Assembly: GCF_002139855.1 (NCBI RefSeq)
Contig: NZ_CP018789.1
Coordinates: 1,178,001-1,242,000 of the forward strand
From: Campylobacter porcelli
Lineage (GTDB): Bacteria > Campylobacterota > Campylobacteria > Campylobacterales > Campylobacteraceae
Length of the DNA: 64,000 nt
Direction: 5' to 3'
The notes beneath the pieces are model-generated. The model was not told the DNA's origin and did not search any database. It saw nothing but the letters and a program-made list of their open reading frames with translations. The position numbers and the translations under genes are program-made. Of the stretch, positions 9,044-17,648 are shown piece after piece. Each line of letters starts with the position of its first letter. Positions within the stretch are counted from its first letter, which is position 1.

Positions 9044-9823
9044 TTATAAATTCCAGCAGTGATTGATCGGTCCATTTCCATGCCCTATGGATAAATTGCT
9101 ATTGATAGCATTTCTTACATAATCTTTTGCTTTTTGGATTGAATCTTCTATACTTAATCCATTAGCGATATTACACGCAATAGCAGATGAGAGAGTACAT
9201 CCCGTGCCATGGGTATTTTTAGTATCTATTCTAGTAGCATGAAATAGGCTGATTTCTCCATCTTTATAGAGCAAATCAGTAGCATCACTAGAAAAATGCC
9301 CACCTTTGATAAGCACACTATCGCACCCATAGCTACTAATCTTGATAGCTGCTCGCTCCATATCATCTATATTTTTTATCTTTATACCACTTAATATACT
9401 AGCCTCGGGTAAATTTGGCGTTACGATTTTTGCCATACCAAAAAGCTCATCAATATAAACATTTAAAGCGTCTTTATCCATGAGCCTAGTACCGCTTGTA
9501 GCTACCATCACTGGGTCTAAAACTATATTTTTACAATCATATTGCCTTAACGCCTTTGCTATTATACGCATTATATTAGAATTTGAAAGCATTCCTAGCT
9601 TGATTGAATCTGGAGTAATATCGCTTAATACAGAATCCATCTGTGCTTTAATAAACTCAATTGGACAATCAAAAACCCCGCTTACTTCTTTTGTATTTTG
9701 TGCAGTCAAGGAGACTATAACAGCCATCGCATAAAGCTTATGGGCGGTTATGGTTTTAATATCAGCTTGAATTCCAGCCCCACCAGATGGATCAGAACCT
9801 GCTATGGATAGCACTTTTTTCAT
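9044..9823 (-). CDS. thiD: Hydroxymethylpyrimidine/phosphomethylpyrimidine kinase
   Basis: Phosphorylates HMP and HMP-phosphate to HMP-diphosphate for thiamine synthesis. The ribokinase-fold ThiD features are present: start VLSIAGSDPSGGAGIQADIKT, middle NIVLDPVMVATSGTRLMD, and the C-terminal anion-hole motif NTHGTGCTLSSAIA with the catalytic base region. Length (259) is typical. It is read against its neighbours and sits alone between the yjfB-like gene and the metQ-like gene. I do not see a convincing TPP riboswitch in the 78 bases before it. Confidence 0.94.
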   Translation of the reverse strand: MKKVLSIAGSDPSGGAGIQADIKTITAHKLYAMAVIVSLTAQNTKEVSGVFDCPIEFIKAQMDSVLSDITPDSIKLGMLSNSNIMRIIAKALRQYDCKNIVLDPVMVATSGTRLMDKDALNVYIDELFGMAKIVTPNLPEASILSGIKIKNIDDMERAAIKISSYGCDSVLIKGGHFSSDATDLLYKDGEISLFHATRIDTKNTHGTGCTLSSAIACNIANGLSIEDSIQKAKDYVRNAINSNLSIGHGNGPINHCWNL

Positions 9824-9901
9824 TATATTTTTCCTTATTATTTTAAATTTATAATCTATTTTGTATAATAGCAGATCAAATTTAACACTTAAGGATAAAA
9901 T

Positions 9902-10675
9902 ATGAAAAAACTACTAGCTTTAAGTATAGTCGCTGCTGGGCTTATCACCTCTGCTTTTGCACAAACTCTAAAAGTTGGCGCCACTCCAGTTCCACACGCT
10001 GAGATACTCGAATTCATCGCACCAGAGCTAAAAAAATCTGGAATAAATTTAGAGATTAAAATATTTAATGATTATGTTATCCCAAATATTGCCGTTGAAG
10101 ATGGCGATCTAGATGCTAATTTCTTCCAACATATCCCTTATTTAAATGAATTTAACAAAAATAAAGGCACTCATCTAGTAAAAACTATTGGCGTGCATTT
10201 AGAGCCAATGGGAGTATATAGCAAAAAGATAAAATCCATAAATGAGCTAAAAAACGGCGCTATAGTAAGCATTCCAAACGACCCTACAAATGAGAGCCGT
10301 GCCCTAGATGTGTTAGCTTCTGCTAAGTTAATTGAGTTAGATCCAAACGCACAACTACGCACTCCATTAGATATTACCAAAAATCCTAAAAATCTAAAAT
10401 TTAAAGAGATAGAAGCGGCCACTTTGCCACGCACTTTAAACGATGTTGATATTGCGGTTATAAATACAAATTTTGCAATGAATGCTAATTTAAATCCTAC
10501 TCAAGATGCTTTGATTATAGAATCTAAGGAGAGTCCATATGTAAATATCTTAGTTGTTAAAGATGGCAATCAAGATAAAGATGAGATAAAAGCTCTTGGA
10601 AAAGCACTTCAAAGTCAAGCTGTTAAAGATTTTATAGCCAACAAATATAAAGGCTCTATAGTTCCAGCATTCTAA
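9902..10675 (+). CDS. metQ: MetQ/NlpA-family substrate-binding protein
   Basis: Periplasmic binding protein of the NlpA family, probably delivering methionine to MetNI. The mature part begins TLKVGATPVPHAEILE, then NIAVEDGDLDANFFQHIPYLNEFN, both typical of MetQ. The signal peptide MKKLLALSIVAAGLITSAFAQ ends in a signal-peptidase I site (AFA-Q) with no lipobox cysteine, whereas most MetQ proteins are lipoproteins. It is separated from metNI by the yjfB-like gene and thiD and has its own upstream region and terminator. Methionine specificity is inferred. Confidence 0.88.
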   Translation: MKKLLALSIVAAGLITSAFAQTLKVGATPVPHAEILEFIAPELKKSGINLEIKIFNDYVIPNIAVEDGDLDANFFQHIPYLNEFNKNKGTHLVKTIGVHLEPMGVYSKKIKSINELKNGAIVSIPNDPTNESRALDVLASAKLIELDPNAQLRTPLDITKNPKNLKFKEIEAATLPRTLNDVDIAVINTNFAMNANLNPTQDALIIESKESPYVNILVVKDGNQDKDEIKALGKALQSQAVKDFIANKYKGSIVPAF

Positions 10676-10693
10676 ATTTGTTTTTAAGCTAAT

Positions 10694-10730
10694 TTTGGGG
10701 TTATTTTAGATATAATTAACCCCAAATTTT
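10694..10730 (+). terminator. Rho-independent terminator after metQ
   Basis: TTTGGGGTTA pairs perfectly with TAACCCCAAA (10717-10726), followed by a T run. It lies between metQ and rpmB; rpmB then needs its own promoter in the loop or just downstream. Confidence 0.75.
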
Positions 10731-10749
10731 TATAAACTAAGGATATAAA

Positions 10750-10941
10750 ATGTCAAAAAAATGTGCAATTACTGGCAAAGGCCCTATGGTCGGAAACAAT
10801 GTAAGCCACGCTAACAACAAAACAAAAAGAAGATTTATGCCAAACCTTCGCACTGTAAGAGTAACACTAGAAGATGGCACAACTAGAAAAATTAAAGTCG
10901 CAGCTTCTACTTTAAGAACAATGAAAAAACAATCAAAATAA
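10750..10941 (+). CDS. rpmB: 50S ribosomal protein L28
   Basis: A 63-residue basic protein with the L28 start [29 protein letters not shown] and the conserved PNLRTVRV segment. It is a structural part of the large ribosomal subunit. An AAGGA site precedes the ATG. In Helicobacter pylori, as I recall, rpmB also sits beside the potassium-channel gene found next here, which supports the neighbour call. Confidence 0.97.
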   Translation: MSKKCAITGKGPMVGNNVSHANNKTKRRFMPNLRTVRVTLEDGTTRKIKVAASTLRTMKKQSK

Positions 10942-10959
10942 CCATATAAAGAGGGATTT

Positions 10960-12090
10960 ATGTCTTTGATAAAAAAGATTAAAAAATTCCTCAATTGGAC
11001 TGATGAGTCCAAACCTGAATATGATTTAAATACTGAATTATACCAACAATTAAAAGCCTTTCGTCTTCCAATTATCTTTGTAGTTTTAATGATGCTATTT
11101 GGCACACTTGGCTATATGATTACTACTGGATTTACGCTTGTTGATGCAATATATCAAGCTGGAATGACATTTACCACAGTTGGCTTTACCGAAGTTTCAC
11201 ATATAAATACCGCCGGACGCCTTTTTACCATATTATTTATACTCATAGGATTTGGATTATTTACATTCTCTTTGGGTCTTATAATTGAAGTTGTCAAAAA
11301 AGGTGTTTTAACTAGGATATTAAAGGAGAGAAGCATGATATATAAGATCGCAAGACTTAAAAATCACTTCGTTATCTGCTACCACAATCTCTATACTATT
11401 GAGCTATCAAGGCAATTTAGAGAAAATCATATTCCATTTGTGGTTATAGATAGCAATGAGAATTTAGCTCAAATAGCTGAAACATATAAATATCCATACT
11501 ACATAATTGATGAGCCACACACACAATCAGCTATTTTAAAATCTCATCTCTCAAGCGCTAAAGGATTAATCACCCTTAGCCCAAATATTGCTGATAATAT
11601 CGCTTTGATAGCCACTGTTAGATTATATGAAAAAGAGCTTGGTAGAGTAAAGCCATATTTCATTATGACAAACTCAGATAATGATAGCGATACTGATAAA
11701 CTCATCAAGCTAGGTGCTGACTCTGTCGTAAGCCCATCTAAGCTAGTAGCACAAAGAATATCTGCTATAAGTGTGCGACCAGATATGGAGAATATACTAG
11801 AGCAATTTTTGTATAAGAAAAATTCCCCAATAGACATAGAAGAGATCAAGGTTCCAGAGGCTTCTTGGATTAGGTTTAAGCGGATCAAAGAGACGCATTT
11901 GAGAAAATTAACAAATGCTGATATTGTAGGTATAACAGATCAAAATGGTAAATTTAGCCCAATGCCAAATGGCGATACGCTAATCGGAACTGGCTCAAAG
12001 CTCCTAGTTATCGGCACAGCTGAGAGTATTAGATCTACAAAACGCCTAATCTTTAGCAAATACAAACCAGAGGAGTTAAAATATGTTTAA
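10960..12090 (+). CDS. kchA: Potassium channel with RCK (TrkA-N/TrkA-C) domains, HpKchA-like
   Basis: A 376-residue two-membrane-segment channel: TM1 around residues 30-55 (LPIIFVVLMMLFGTLGYMI), a pore loop AGMTFTTVGFTEVSH, TM2 (LFTILFILIGFGLFTFSLGLI), then a cytoplasmic RCK_N Rossmann-like domain and a C-terminal RCK_C domain. The filter TTVGFTE departs from the usual TVGYG, which is seen in other epsilonproteobacterial channels. The normally glycine-rich nucleotide-binding turn reads VICYHNLYTIEL, so the glycines are missing. Gene order next to rpmB matches the H. pylori channel gene. It overlaps argJ by eight bases. Confidence 0.82.
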   Translation: MSLIKKIKKFLNWTDESKPEYDLNTELYQQLKAFRLPIIFVVLMMLFGTLGYMITTGFTLVDAIYQAGMTFTTVGFTEVSHINTAGRLFTILFILIGFGLFTFSLGLIIEVVKKGVLTRILKERSMIYKIARLKNHFVICYHNLYTIELSRQFRENHIPFVVIDSNENLAQIAETYKYPYYIIDEPHTQSAILKSHLSSAKGLITLSPNIADNIALIATVRLYEKELGRVKPYFIMTNSDNDSDTDKLIKLGADSVVSPSKLVAQRISAISVRPDMENILEQFLYKKNSPIDIEEIKVPEASWIRFKRIKETHLRKLTNADIVGITDQNGKFSPMPNGDTLIGTGSKLLVIGTAESIRSTKRLIFSKYKPEELKYV

Positions 12091-13270
12091 TCTAATAAGC
12101 CTTAAAAATGGCCTTGAGAATGTAAACGGATTTTTCTTTGGCGGTGTTAGCACTGGACTAAAGGCAAATGGCGATAATGATTTGGGATTTATAAGGTCAA
12201 ATGAGCCGTTTATGCTCTCGGCTAAATTTACATCAAATAAATTTCAAGCCGCACCGATTCTTCATTTCAAACGCTATCCAAAGGCTTTTAAATCAAATTT
12301 CTTACTACTAAATTCCAAAAATGCCAACGCCATGACAGGACAAAATGGCGTAAATGATATTGATGAGATATTTAAAACTCTAAACTCTAAAACCCATCTA
12401 ATAAATCCTATTATGAGTTCCACTGGCGTAATTGGCTATAGATTAAATCAAGAGAAGATAAAATTAGGATTTGATAAATTTAATCTAAACCAAAGAGATA
12501 GCGATGGCGTTGCTAGGGCAATTATGACAACTGATAGCTTTAAAAAAGAGATCGCTTTTAGGGTTGAGCTAGATAATAATAAAAGCTTTAATATCGCTGC
12601 TATTTGTAAGGGTGCAGGTATGATAAATCCAGCGTTTGCTACCATGCTTTGCTTTATTCTTACTGATGCTGATATCCCTCAAGATGATATGGATAAACTA
12701 CTAAATTCTACTACTAAAAATAGCTTTGATGCCATTAGCGTTGATGGCGATACTAGCACTAATGATACTCTAATGCTACTTAGCTCAGCCAAAAGTGGCG
12801 TATATGATAAAGAGGCTTTTAAATTCGCACTTGATAAAATAACCTTAGAAATGGCATTAAATTTGGTAAAAGATGGTGAAGGTAGCACTAAGGTTGTAGC
12901 TTTTAAGGTTAAAGGTGCTTTAAATACCGATGAAGCCATCAAAGCCGCAAAAGCTCTTTCAAATTCGCTCCTAGTCAAAACGGCAATTTTTGGCGAGGAT
13001 CCAAACTGGGGTAGAATCGCCTCTACAATAGGTGCTAGCGGAGTTAGTTGTGATGCTAACAAGCTTATTATACACTATGATGATGTGCTAGTCTATGATA
13101 TAGATCATCCTGAACTTGATGAAATTAGAGAGCAAAAAGCACACAAAGTAATGCAACAAGATAGCTACCATATCACTTGTGATTTAGGTATTGGCAATGG
13201 CGAATTTACCGCTTATGGATGCGATTTAGGGCATACATATGTAAAAATCAATGCTGATTATAGATCATAG
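12083..13270 (+). CDS. argJ: Bifunctional glutamate N-acetyltransferase / amino-acid acetyltransferase
   Basis: ArgJ recycles the acetyl group from N-acetylornithine to glutamate in arginine synthesis. The autocleavage region appears as KGAGMINPAFATMLCFILTDA, where the Thr of ATML is the nucleophile after self-processing. Also visible are the substrate region DGEGSTKVVAFKV and the end segment DPNWGRIASTIGASGV. Length (395) is normal. The ATG lies inside the end of the channel gene, with GAGGAG just before it as ribosome-binding site. Confidence 0.93.
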   Translation: MFNLISLKNGLENVNGFFFGGVSTGLKANGDNDLGFIRSNEPFMLSAKFTSNKFQAAPILHFKRYPKAFKSNFLLLNSKNANAMTGQNGVNDIDEIFKTLNSKTHLINPIMSSTGVIGYRLNQEKIKLGFDKFNLNQRDSDGVARAIMTTDSFKKEIAFRVELDNNKSFNIAAICKGAGMINPAFATMLCFILTDADIPQDDMDKLLNSTTKNSFDAISVDGDTSTNDTLMLLSSAKSGVYDKEAFKFALDKITLEMALNLVKDGEGSTKVVAFKVKGALNTDEAIKAAKALSNSLLVKTAIFGEDPNWGRIASTIGASGVSCDANKLIIHYDDVLVYDIDHPELDEIREQKAHKVMQQDSYHITCDLGIGNGEFTAYGCDLGHTYVKINADYRS

Positions 13271-13332
13271 TTGGCTTGTTTTAAGTATCTTTTTTGTATA
13301 ATGTCGAAATTTTAAATTCAAAAGGAGTATAA

Positions 13333-13563
13333 ATGCTACATGAATATAGAGATCTAATCACAGAATTAAAAGGCAAAAACGCCCACTTTGATGCTGTATT
13401 TAACAAACACAATGACTTAGACCAAAAAATTTTAGATGTAGAAGAGGGTCGTGAGCATATGGATCAATTTGAGCTAGAAACTCTTAAAAAAGAGAAATTA
13501 AGACTCAAAGATGAAGCTTATCACATTTTAATGGAATACAAAAAATCAAAAGAGAGTGAGTAA
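13333..13563 (+). CDS. DUF465 (YdcH-like) protein
   Basis: A 76-residue, highly charged, helical protein (HEYRDLITELKGKNAHFDAVFNKHNDLDQKI, then LKKEKLRLKDEAYHIL) typical of the DUF465/YdcH family. The family has no settled function. In C. jejuni, as I recall, the same small gene lies between rpmB and the Tlp6 chemoreceptor gene, so this pair with the following gene is conserved. A perfect 9-bp hairpin follows it. Confidence 0.85.
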   Translation: MLHEYRDLITELKGKNAHFDAVFNKHNDLDQKILDVEEGREHMDQFELETLKKEKLRLKDEAYHILMEYKKSKESE

Positions 13564-13566
13564 ATT

Positions 13567-13585
13567 TTTGGGCTTAAAGCCCAAA
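13567..13585. terminator. Hairpin after the DUF465 gene
   Basis: TTTGGGCTT and AAGCCCAAA form a perfect inverted repeat four bases after the stop codon. No long T run follows, so strength is uncertain. Confidence 0.5.
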
Positions 13586-13777
13586 GTTACCTATAAAAAA
13601 TTTTAATAAATAATATACTTAATTTCTCTTATCATAATATTACTTCATTCAAATTCAATTTTTTATCTATATTTAAATCTTTTTATAATATAATAATGAA
13701 TAGAAAAATCAAATTATTTATCTTGGCTTGTAAATTATATAAGTTTGGATATAGTTAATATTTAAAAAGGAAAATAT

Positions 13778-14875
13778 ATGTTTAGTTCATCTAAAAAAAT
13801 CTCTCATTATGAGGAACAAATCGTCGCTCTAAAAAAAGAGCTAGAAGCAAGAAATGCTGAAAATAGCAAACTTCGTGCTGAAATAAAGGAGCTATCATCT
13901 TCTCAAAGCAACCTAAAAGAGTGCGAAATAATAACTGAAATAGCCAAAAATATGATTGAAGGCGTCAAAGCAAATTCAAAAAATATCCAATCTGGCATTG
14001 AAAAGAATTTAGAGCTATCTCGTGCCTCTATCGATAAAATCGAATTCAATCTAAATAACATAGCTGAACTAAGCCAATCTAGCAATAAGCTAATCGACTC
14101 TCTAAATGAGATTACAAGCTCAAGTAATAAAACTCGCATAGCAGCTGAAAATCTACACAAAAGTGTCGATGAGATCACAAATGTAATCAACCTAATTAAA
14201 GATATATCAGACCAAACAAACCTTCTAGCGCTCAATGCCGCCATTGAAGCAGCTAGAGCTGGAGAGCATGGTAGGGGATTTGCTGTTGTCGCAGATGAGG
14301 TAAGAAAACTAGCTGAAAGAACACAAAAAGCCACAGCAGAAGTAGAGATGAATATAAATCTATTAAAACAAAATGCTAGCGATATGTTTGCTCAAAGCGA
14401 AGAAGTAGAGAATATTTCAATCGAATCAAATAAACATATCGAAGGCTTTATAACCAAATTTGATCTACTAATAAGCAATACAAAAGATATAGAAGATAAT
14501 GCTAAATTAATTTCATATGATATATTTACAAGCCTTGTTAAGATCGATCATATGCTATTTAAAACAAATGGATATAACCAAATCTATACTAAAAATTATG
14601 AGCAAATGCTAGATCACACAATGTGTCGTCTTGGCAAATGGTGCGAAGATCGCGGTAAGGCTATATTTGGCAATCTTCCTGAATTTGGTCAAATACTTGA
14701 GCCTCATAGTATGGTTCATAAATATATCAATTCTGCCATCAGCCTTGCGGGTAAAGATTTCACCAGCAACGCTTCAATGATTGTTAAAGAATTTAAAACT
14801 TCAGAAGAGTATTCACTCAAGCTATTTGATATATTTGACGCGATGATACTATCTAAGTCTAGATCTACAAATTAG
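13778..14875 (+). CDS. Soluble methyl-accepting chemoreceptor with CZB zinc-binding domain (Tlp6-like)
   Basis: A 365-residue receptor without membrane segments. An N-terminal coiled coil (residues about 5-45) leads into the signalling hairpin with the conserved tip [36 protein letters not shown]. The C-terminus is a CZB domain: His in [11 protein letters not shown], the CxLGKW-type motif [12 protein letters not shown], and the His pair around [12 protein letters not shown], the usual zinc ligands. Such cytoplasmic receptors (H. pylori TlpD is the model) sense redox or energy-related signals and act through CheA/CheW. Position near rpmB and DUF465 matches C. jejuni Tlp6. Confidence 0.9.
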   Translation: MFSSSKKISHYEEQIVALKKELEARNAENSKLRAEIKELSSSQSNLKECEIITEIAKNMIEGVKANSKNIQSGIEKNLELSRASIDKIEFNLNNIAELSQSSNKLIDSLNEITSSSNKTRIAAENLHKSVDEITNVINLIKDISDQTNLLALNAAIEAARAGEHGRGFAVVADEVRKLAERTQKATAEVEMNINLLKQNASDMFAQSEEVENISIESNKHIEGFITKFDLLISNTKDIEDNAKLISYDIFTSLVKIDHMLFKTNGYNQIYTKNYEQMLDHTMCRLGKWCEDRGKAIFGNLPEFGQILEPHSMVHKYINSAISLAGKDFTSNASMIVKEFKTSEEYSLKLFDIFDAMILSKSRSTN

Positions 14876-14881
14876 TATCCA

Positions 14882-14904
14882 TAAGAGAGTATAAAGCTCT
14901 CTTA
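14882..14904. terminator. Hairpin after the chemoreceptor gene
   Basis: TAAGAGAG pairs with CTCTCTTA across a short loop, starting seven bases after the stop codon. Confidence 0.5.
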
Positions 14905-14959
14905 CGCCATATCGTTAAGGTTTTAAATTTATTAAAATATTTAAAATTAAGGATTAAAT

Positions 14960-15574
14960 TTGAGAGTAATTATCCTACTTTCTTTATTCTATATGCTCTT
15001 AAATAGCTTTGAGCTTAGTAGCGAGCAAATAGATAGGGATAGCACTAAGCTCTCACTTTCGCCAGTAAATTTAAATGATGATATGATTAAAAACTTAAAT
15101 ACACAAAAATTCAAAATATTAACATCGCATTACACCCTTAATAATAAAGACAACAATGGGCTAAACAATATTGATTTTATTGATATTGAATCGCTTAAAT
15201 TTAACCACTGGACTACAAAAGATATTAGTTTTAATATAACCCAAACGCTAAATAAAAATGATAAAGATTATAATTTATATGGTATATATTCAGCATCGCA
15301 TAATCTAAATTTAAACATATTCACATTCACCAACTCCATAAACACAATATATGATATTAAGAGCAAAACCACATGTACGCACTCATCTGATATTAGTGCT
15401 CAAATATTTAAAAACACCAAAATTGGCACCCTACTCTACCAAGATGATAGTAGCAAATACAATGCAAATTACTACATAAATACCCAAATTTATAAAAATA
15501 TACATATAGATTTATCGCTTTATAATACTCAAAGTAGCGATAATTTTTATACTAAATTTAAAATCAACTACTAA
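14960..15574 (+). CDS. Unrecognised exported protein, possibly outer-membrane
   Basis: A 204-residue protein with an N-terminal signal-like segment (MRVIILLSLFYMLLNSFEL) and no later membrane helix. The rest alternates polar and hydrophobic residues (for example FNITQTLNKNDKDYNLYGIYSASHNLNLNIF) and ends YTKFKINY, with a terminal aromatic residue as in outer-membrane beta-barrels. I do not recognise a family. It lies nine bases before the cinA-like gene and probably shares its transcript. Barrel topology is an inference from residue pattern only. Confidence 0.6.
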   Translation: MRVIILLSLFYMLLNSFELSSEQIDRDSTKLSLSPVNLNDDMIKNLNTQKFKILTSHYTLNNKDNNGLNNIDFIDIESLKFNHWTTKDISFNITQTLNKNDKDYNLYGIYSASHNLNLNIFTFTNSINTIYDIKSKTTCTHSSDISAQIFKNTKIGTLLYQDDSSKYNANYYINTQIYKNIHIDLSLYNTQSSDNFYTKFKINY

Positions 15575-15583
15575 AGGGTCGAT

Positions 15584-16669
15584 ATGAAAAATTTAATTAT
15601 AATTCTAGGTGAAGATTTACAGATAAATCACCCATTTTTAGACTATTTTTTCTCTTGCTATAAAAAGAAATTTGACTCACTTGCCTCTATAAAATACATA
15701 CAAAATAATAACAAAGAGCTACCATTTTATATAGAAAATGCCACTAAAAATTATGATAATATAACAATATGTGCTAATGAAAATGGATTTTATACGCTTA
15801 GTAGAATCCTAGCCACGCTTACAACTGATACAATAGAGCTTAAATCTGACACGCTTATGCCATCTCAAGTAGTTAAATTTAGCAAAAATAGCTTCTTAAT
15901 AGATATAAATAACTCCAAAATAAACTTAATCAAAGCTGAGCCAACCAAAGAGTTGCCAGAAATTCTCACCCAAGATAACCACAACTCAAAGGTATTTCAT
16001 ATAATTGATATTGATAAAGAGAGCGCTCAAATACTGCTAGAGCCACTTACCACCACTTATAATGTCAATATCGCCCTTACTCAAGTCATAGATGGCTTAA
16101 CTAAAATTAAGGTTAGCACCAGCAAATACGGCCATATAGATAGCTTTATTGATAGTGTGGCAAATTTATTTATCGGTAAAATTATTCCTTCAGACAATAT
16201 AGTTGAATTTATCGCTAAAAAGCTAATCCAAAATAATAAAAAAATAACATTTGCAGAGTCTTGTACCGCTGGAATGTGTGCTGCGACACTTGGCAATACT
16301 CCTGGGGTTAGTGCTATCTTTGATGGCTCACTTGTAACATACTCAAATAATATTAAAAACCACTGGATAAAGGTCGATAACGAGATATTAGATAGCTTTG
16401 GAGCCGTTAGCGCTCAATGCGTAGAAGCGATGGCAAATGGCGCTATGAAGCTAAATGGTGCTGATTATGCCATTGCTATTAGCGGGATAGCTGGTCCAGA
16501 TGGTGGTAGCGAGCAAAAGCCCGTAGGAACGGTATTTATAGCAGTTGCTTCCACTAGCGGCACTATCTCATCTAGACTACTACTAAGTGGCGATAGAGAC
16601 TACATAAGAGCTCAAAGCGTCCTACACGCCTACACGCTGCTACTGCGCACCTATCCAGAGTTAAACTAA
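15584..16669 (+). CDS. cinA: CinA-family protein with PncC-type nicotinamide-nucleotide amidase domain
   Basis: The C-terminal 160 residues are a clear CinA/PncC domain (FAESCTAGMCAATLGNTPGVSAIFDGSLVTYSN, then ISGIAGPDGGSEQKPVGTVFIA), which deamidates NMN in pyridine-nucleotide recycling. The N-terminal 200 residues do not show the usual molybdopterin-binding-like CinA start and lack its GxE and TGG motifs, so this half is either strongly diverged or a different domain. The gene converges with hemH and overlaps it by four bases. Confidence 0.8.
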   Translation: MKNLIIILGEDLQINHPFLDYFFSCYKKKFDSLASIKYIQNNNKELPFYIENATKNYDNITICANENGFYTLSRILATLTTDTIELKSDTLMPSQVVKFSKNSFLIDINNSKINLIKAEPTKELPEILTQDNHNSKVFHIIDIDKESAQILLEPLTTTYNVNIALTQVIDGLTKIKVSTSKYGHIDSFIDSVANLFIGKIIPSDNIVEFIAKKLIQNNKKITFAESCTAGMCAATLGNTPGVSAIFDGSLVTYSNNIKNHWIKVDNEILDSFGAVSAQCVEAMANGAMKLNGADYAIAISGIAGPDGGSEQKPVGTVFIAVASTSGTISSRLLLSGDRDYIRAQSVLHAYTLLLRTYPELN

Positions 16670-17598
16670 ATATTATTAGCGATGAAATCAGCAAATTCAT
16701 CGCTATCATTTGGGGCTTTAACTACCTTGTAATACTCAAATTTATTCTCATCTGCGATATGCTTATACTCAATTGCTAGCTCAAAATCAGTCTCAGAATT
16801 ATCAATACAAAAACTAATTGGATATATCATCGCCCTTTTGCTAGTTAAATTTGGCAATACTTCGCTTAAATTTGGCTCTAGCCACTTCACAGGCCCAAGA
16901 CGAGACTGATATGCTAAAGTTAAGCTTTTAAATTTCATTCCATCTTTGCTTAAAATATCCTTTAAAATCTCCAAATGCCCCTTTAAATGCCTCTCATACA
17001 AATCCCCATTATCAATAATCTTTTGCGGAAGTGAGTGAGCTGAAAATATCAAATCAATCTTACTAGCATCATCATCACCCAAACATTTAGAGATATGATT
17101 GGATATGATATTATTAAATTCAATATTACTATAAAAATGCTCTACAACTCTCACTTTAGCGCCAATCCCAAGCTGTTTAATCGCCTTATTTGCCCCTTCT
17201 AAACTAGAAGTAATTGTCGTTGCTGAATGGTGTGGGTATAGCGGAAATAGCACTATCTCATCAGCATCTTTATACTTAGATAAAGTATCAATAGCAAAAG
17301 GCGGAGTGTAATTCATAGCATAATCAAAAACCAAGCTATCTGAGCCAAATTTAGTATTTAGCTTATTTATTAATGAGCGTGTGATATCGCCTAGAGCGGA
17401 CTTTCCGCCTAGTTTAATATAATTTTGTGTAGCTGGTTTTAATCTCATCATTGTTATTATCCATGCCACAAAAGCCCTTAAATAACGATTTTTAATCCCT
17501 AAAATATATGGGTCATTAAACATATTTGTCAAAAATATCTTGACTTGGCTTAGCTCATCTACGCCCCCCATATTTAGTAAAATCACAACTTTTTTCAT
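16666..17598 (-). CDS. hemH: Ferrochelatase
   Basis: Inserts Fe2+ into protoporphyrin IX, the last step of haem synthesis. Visible are KKVVILLNMGG at the start, the metal-site histidine region IFSAHSLPQKII, YQSRLGPVKWLEP, and ISFCIDNSETDFELAIEY. An extended reading from 17655 adds 19 residues with no family match; the ATG at 17598 has an AAAGGAT ribosome-binding site and gives about 310 residues, so I use it. A haem supply gene is expected given the cytochrome c genes later in the window. Confidence 0.92.
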   Translation of the reverse strand: MKKVVILLNMGGVDELSQVKIFLTNMFNDPYILGIKNRYLRAFVAWIITMMRLKPATQNYIKLGGKSALGDITRSLINKLNTKFGSDSLVFDYAMNYTPPFAIDTLSKYKDADEIVLFPLYPHHSATTITSSLEGANKAIKQLGIGAKVRVVEHFYSNIEFNNIISNHISKCLGDDDASKIDLIFSAHSLPQKIIDNGDLYERHLKGHLEILKDILSKDGMKFKSLTLAYQSRLGPVKWLEPNLSEVLPNLTSKRAMIYPISFCIDNSETDFELAIEYKHIADENKFEYYKVVKAPNDSDEFADFIANNI

Positions 17599-17648
17599 TA
17601 CTATCCTTTGGCTAAATTTAAGTAATTGTATTTCAAAATAATTAATAT

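Noticed and set aside
9824-9901. TPP or SAM-type riboswitch between thiD and metQ
   Set aside because: Only 78 AT-rich bases shared by two divergent genes, with no recognisable conserved core.
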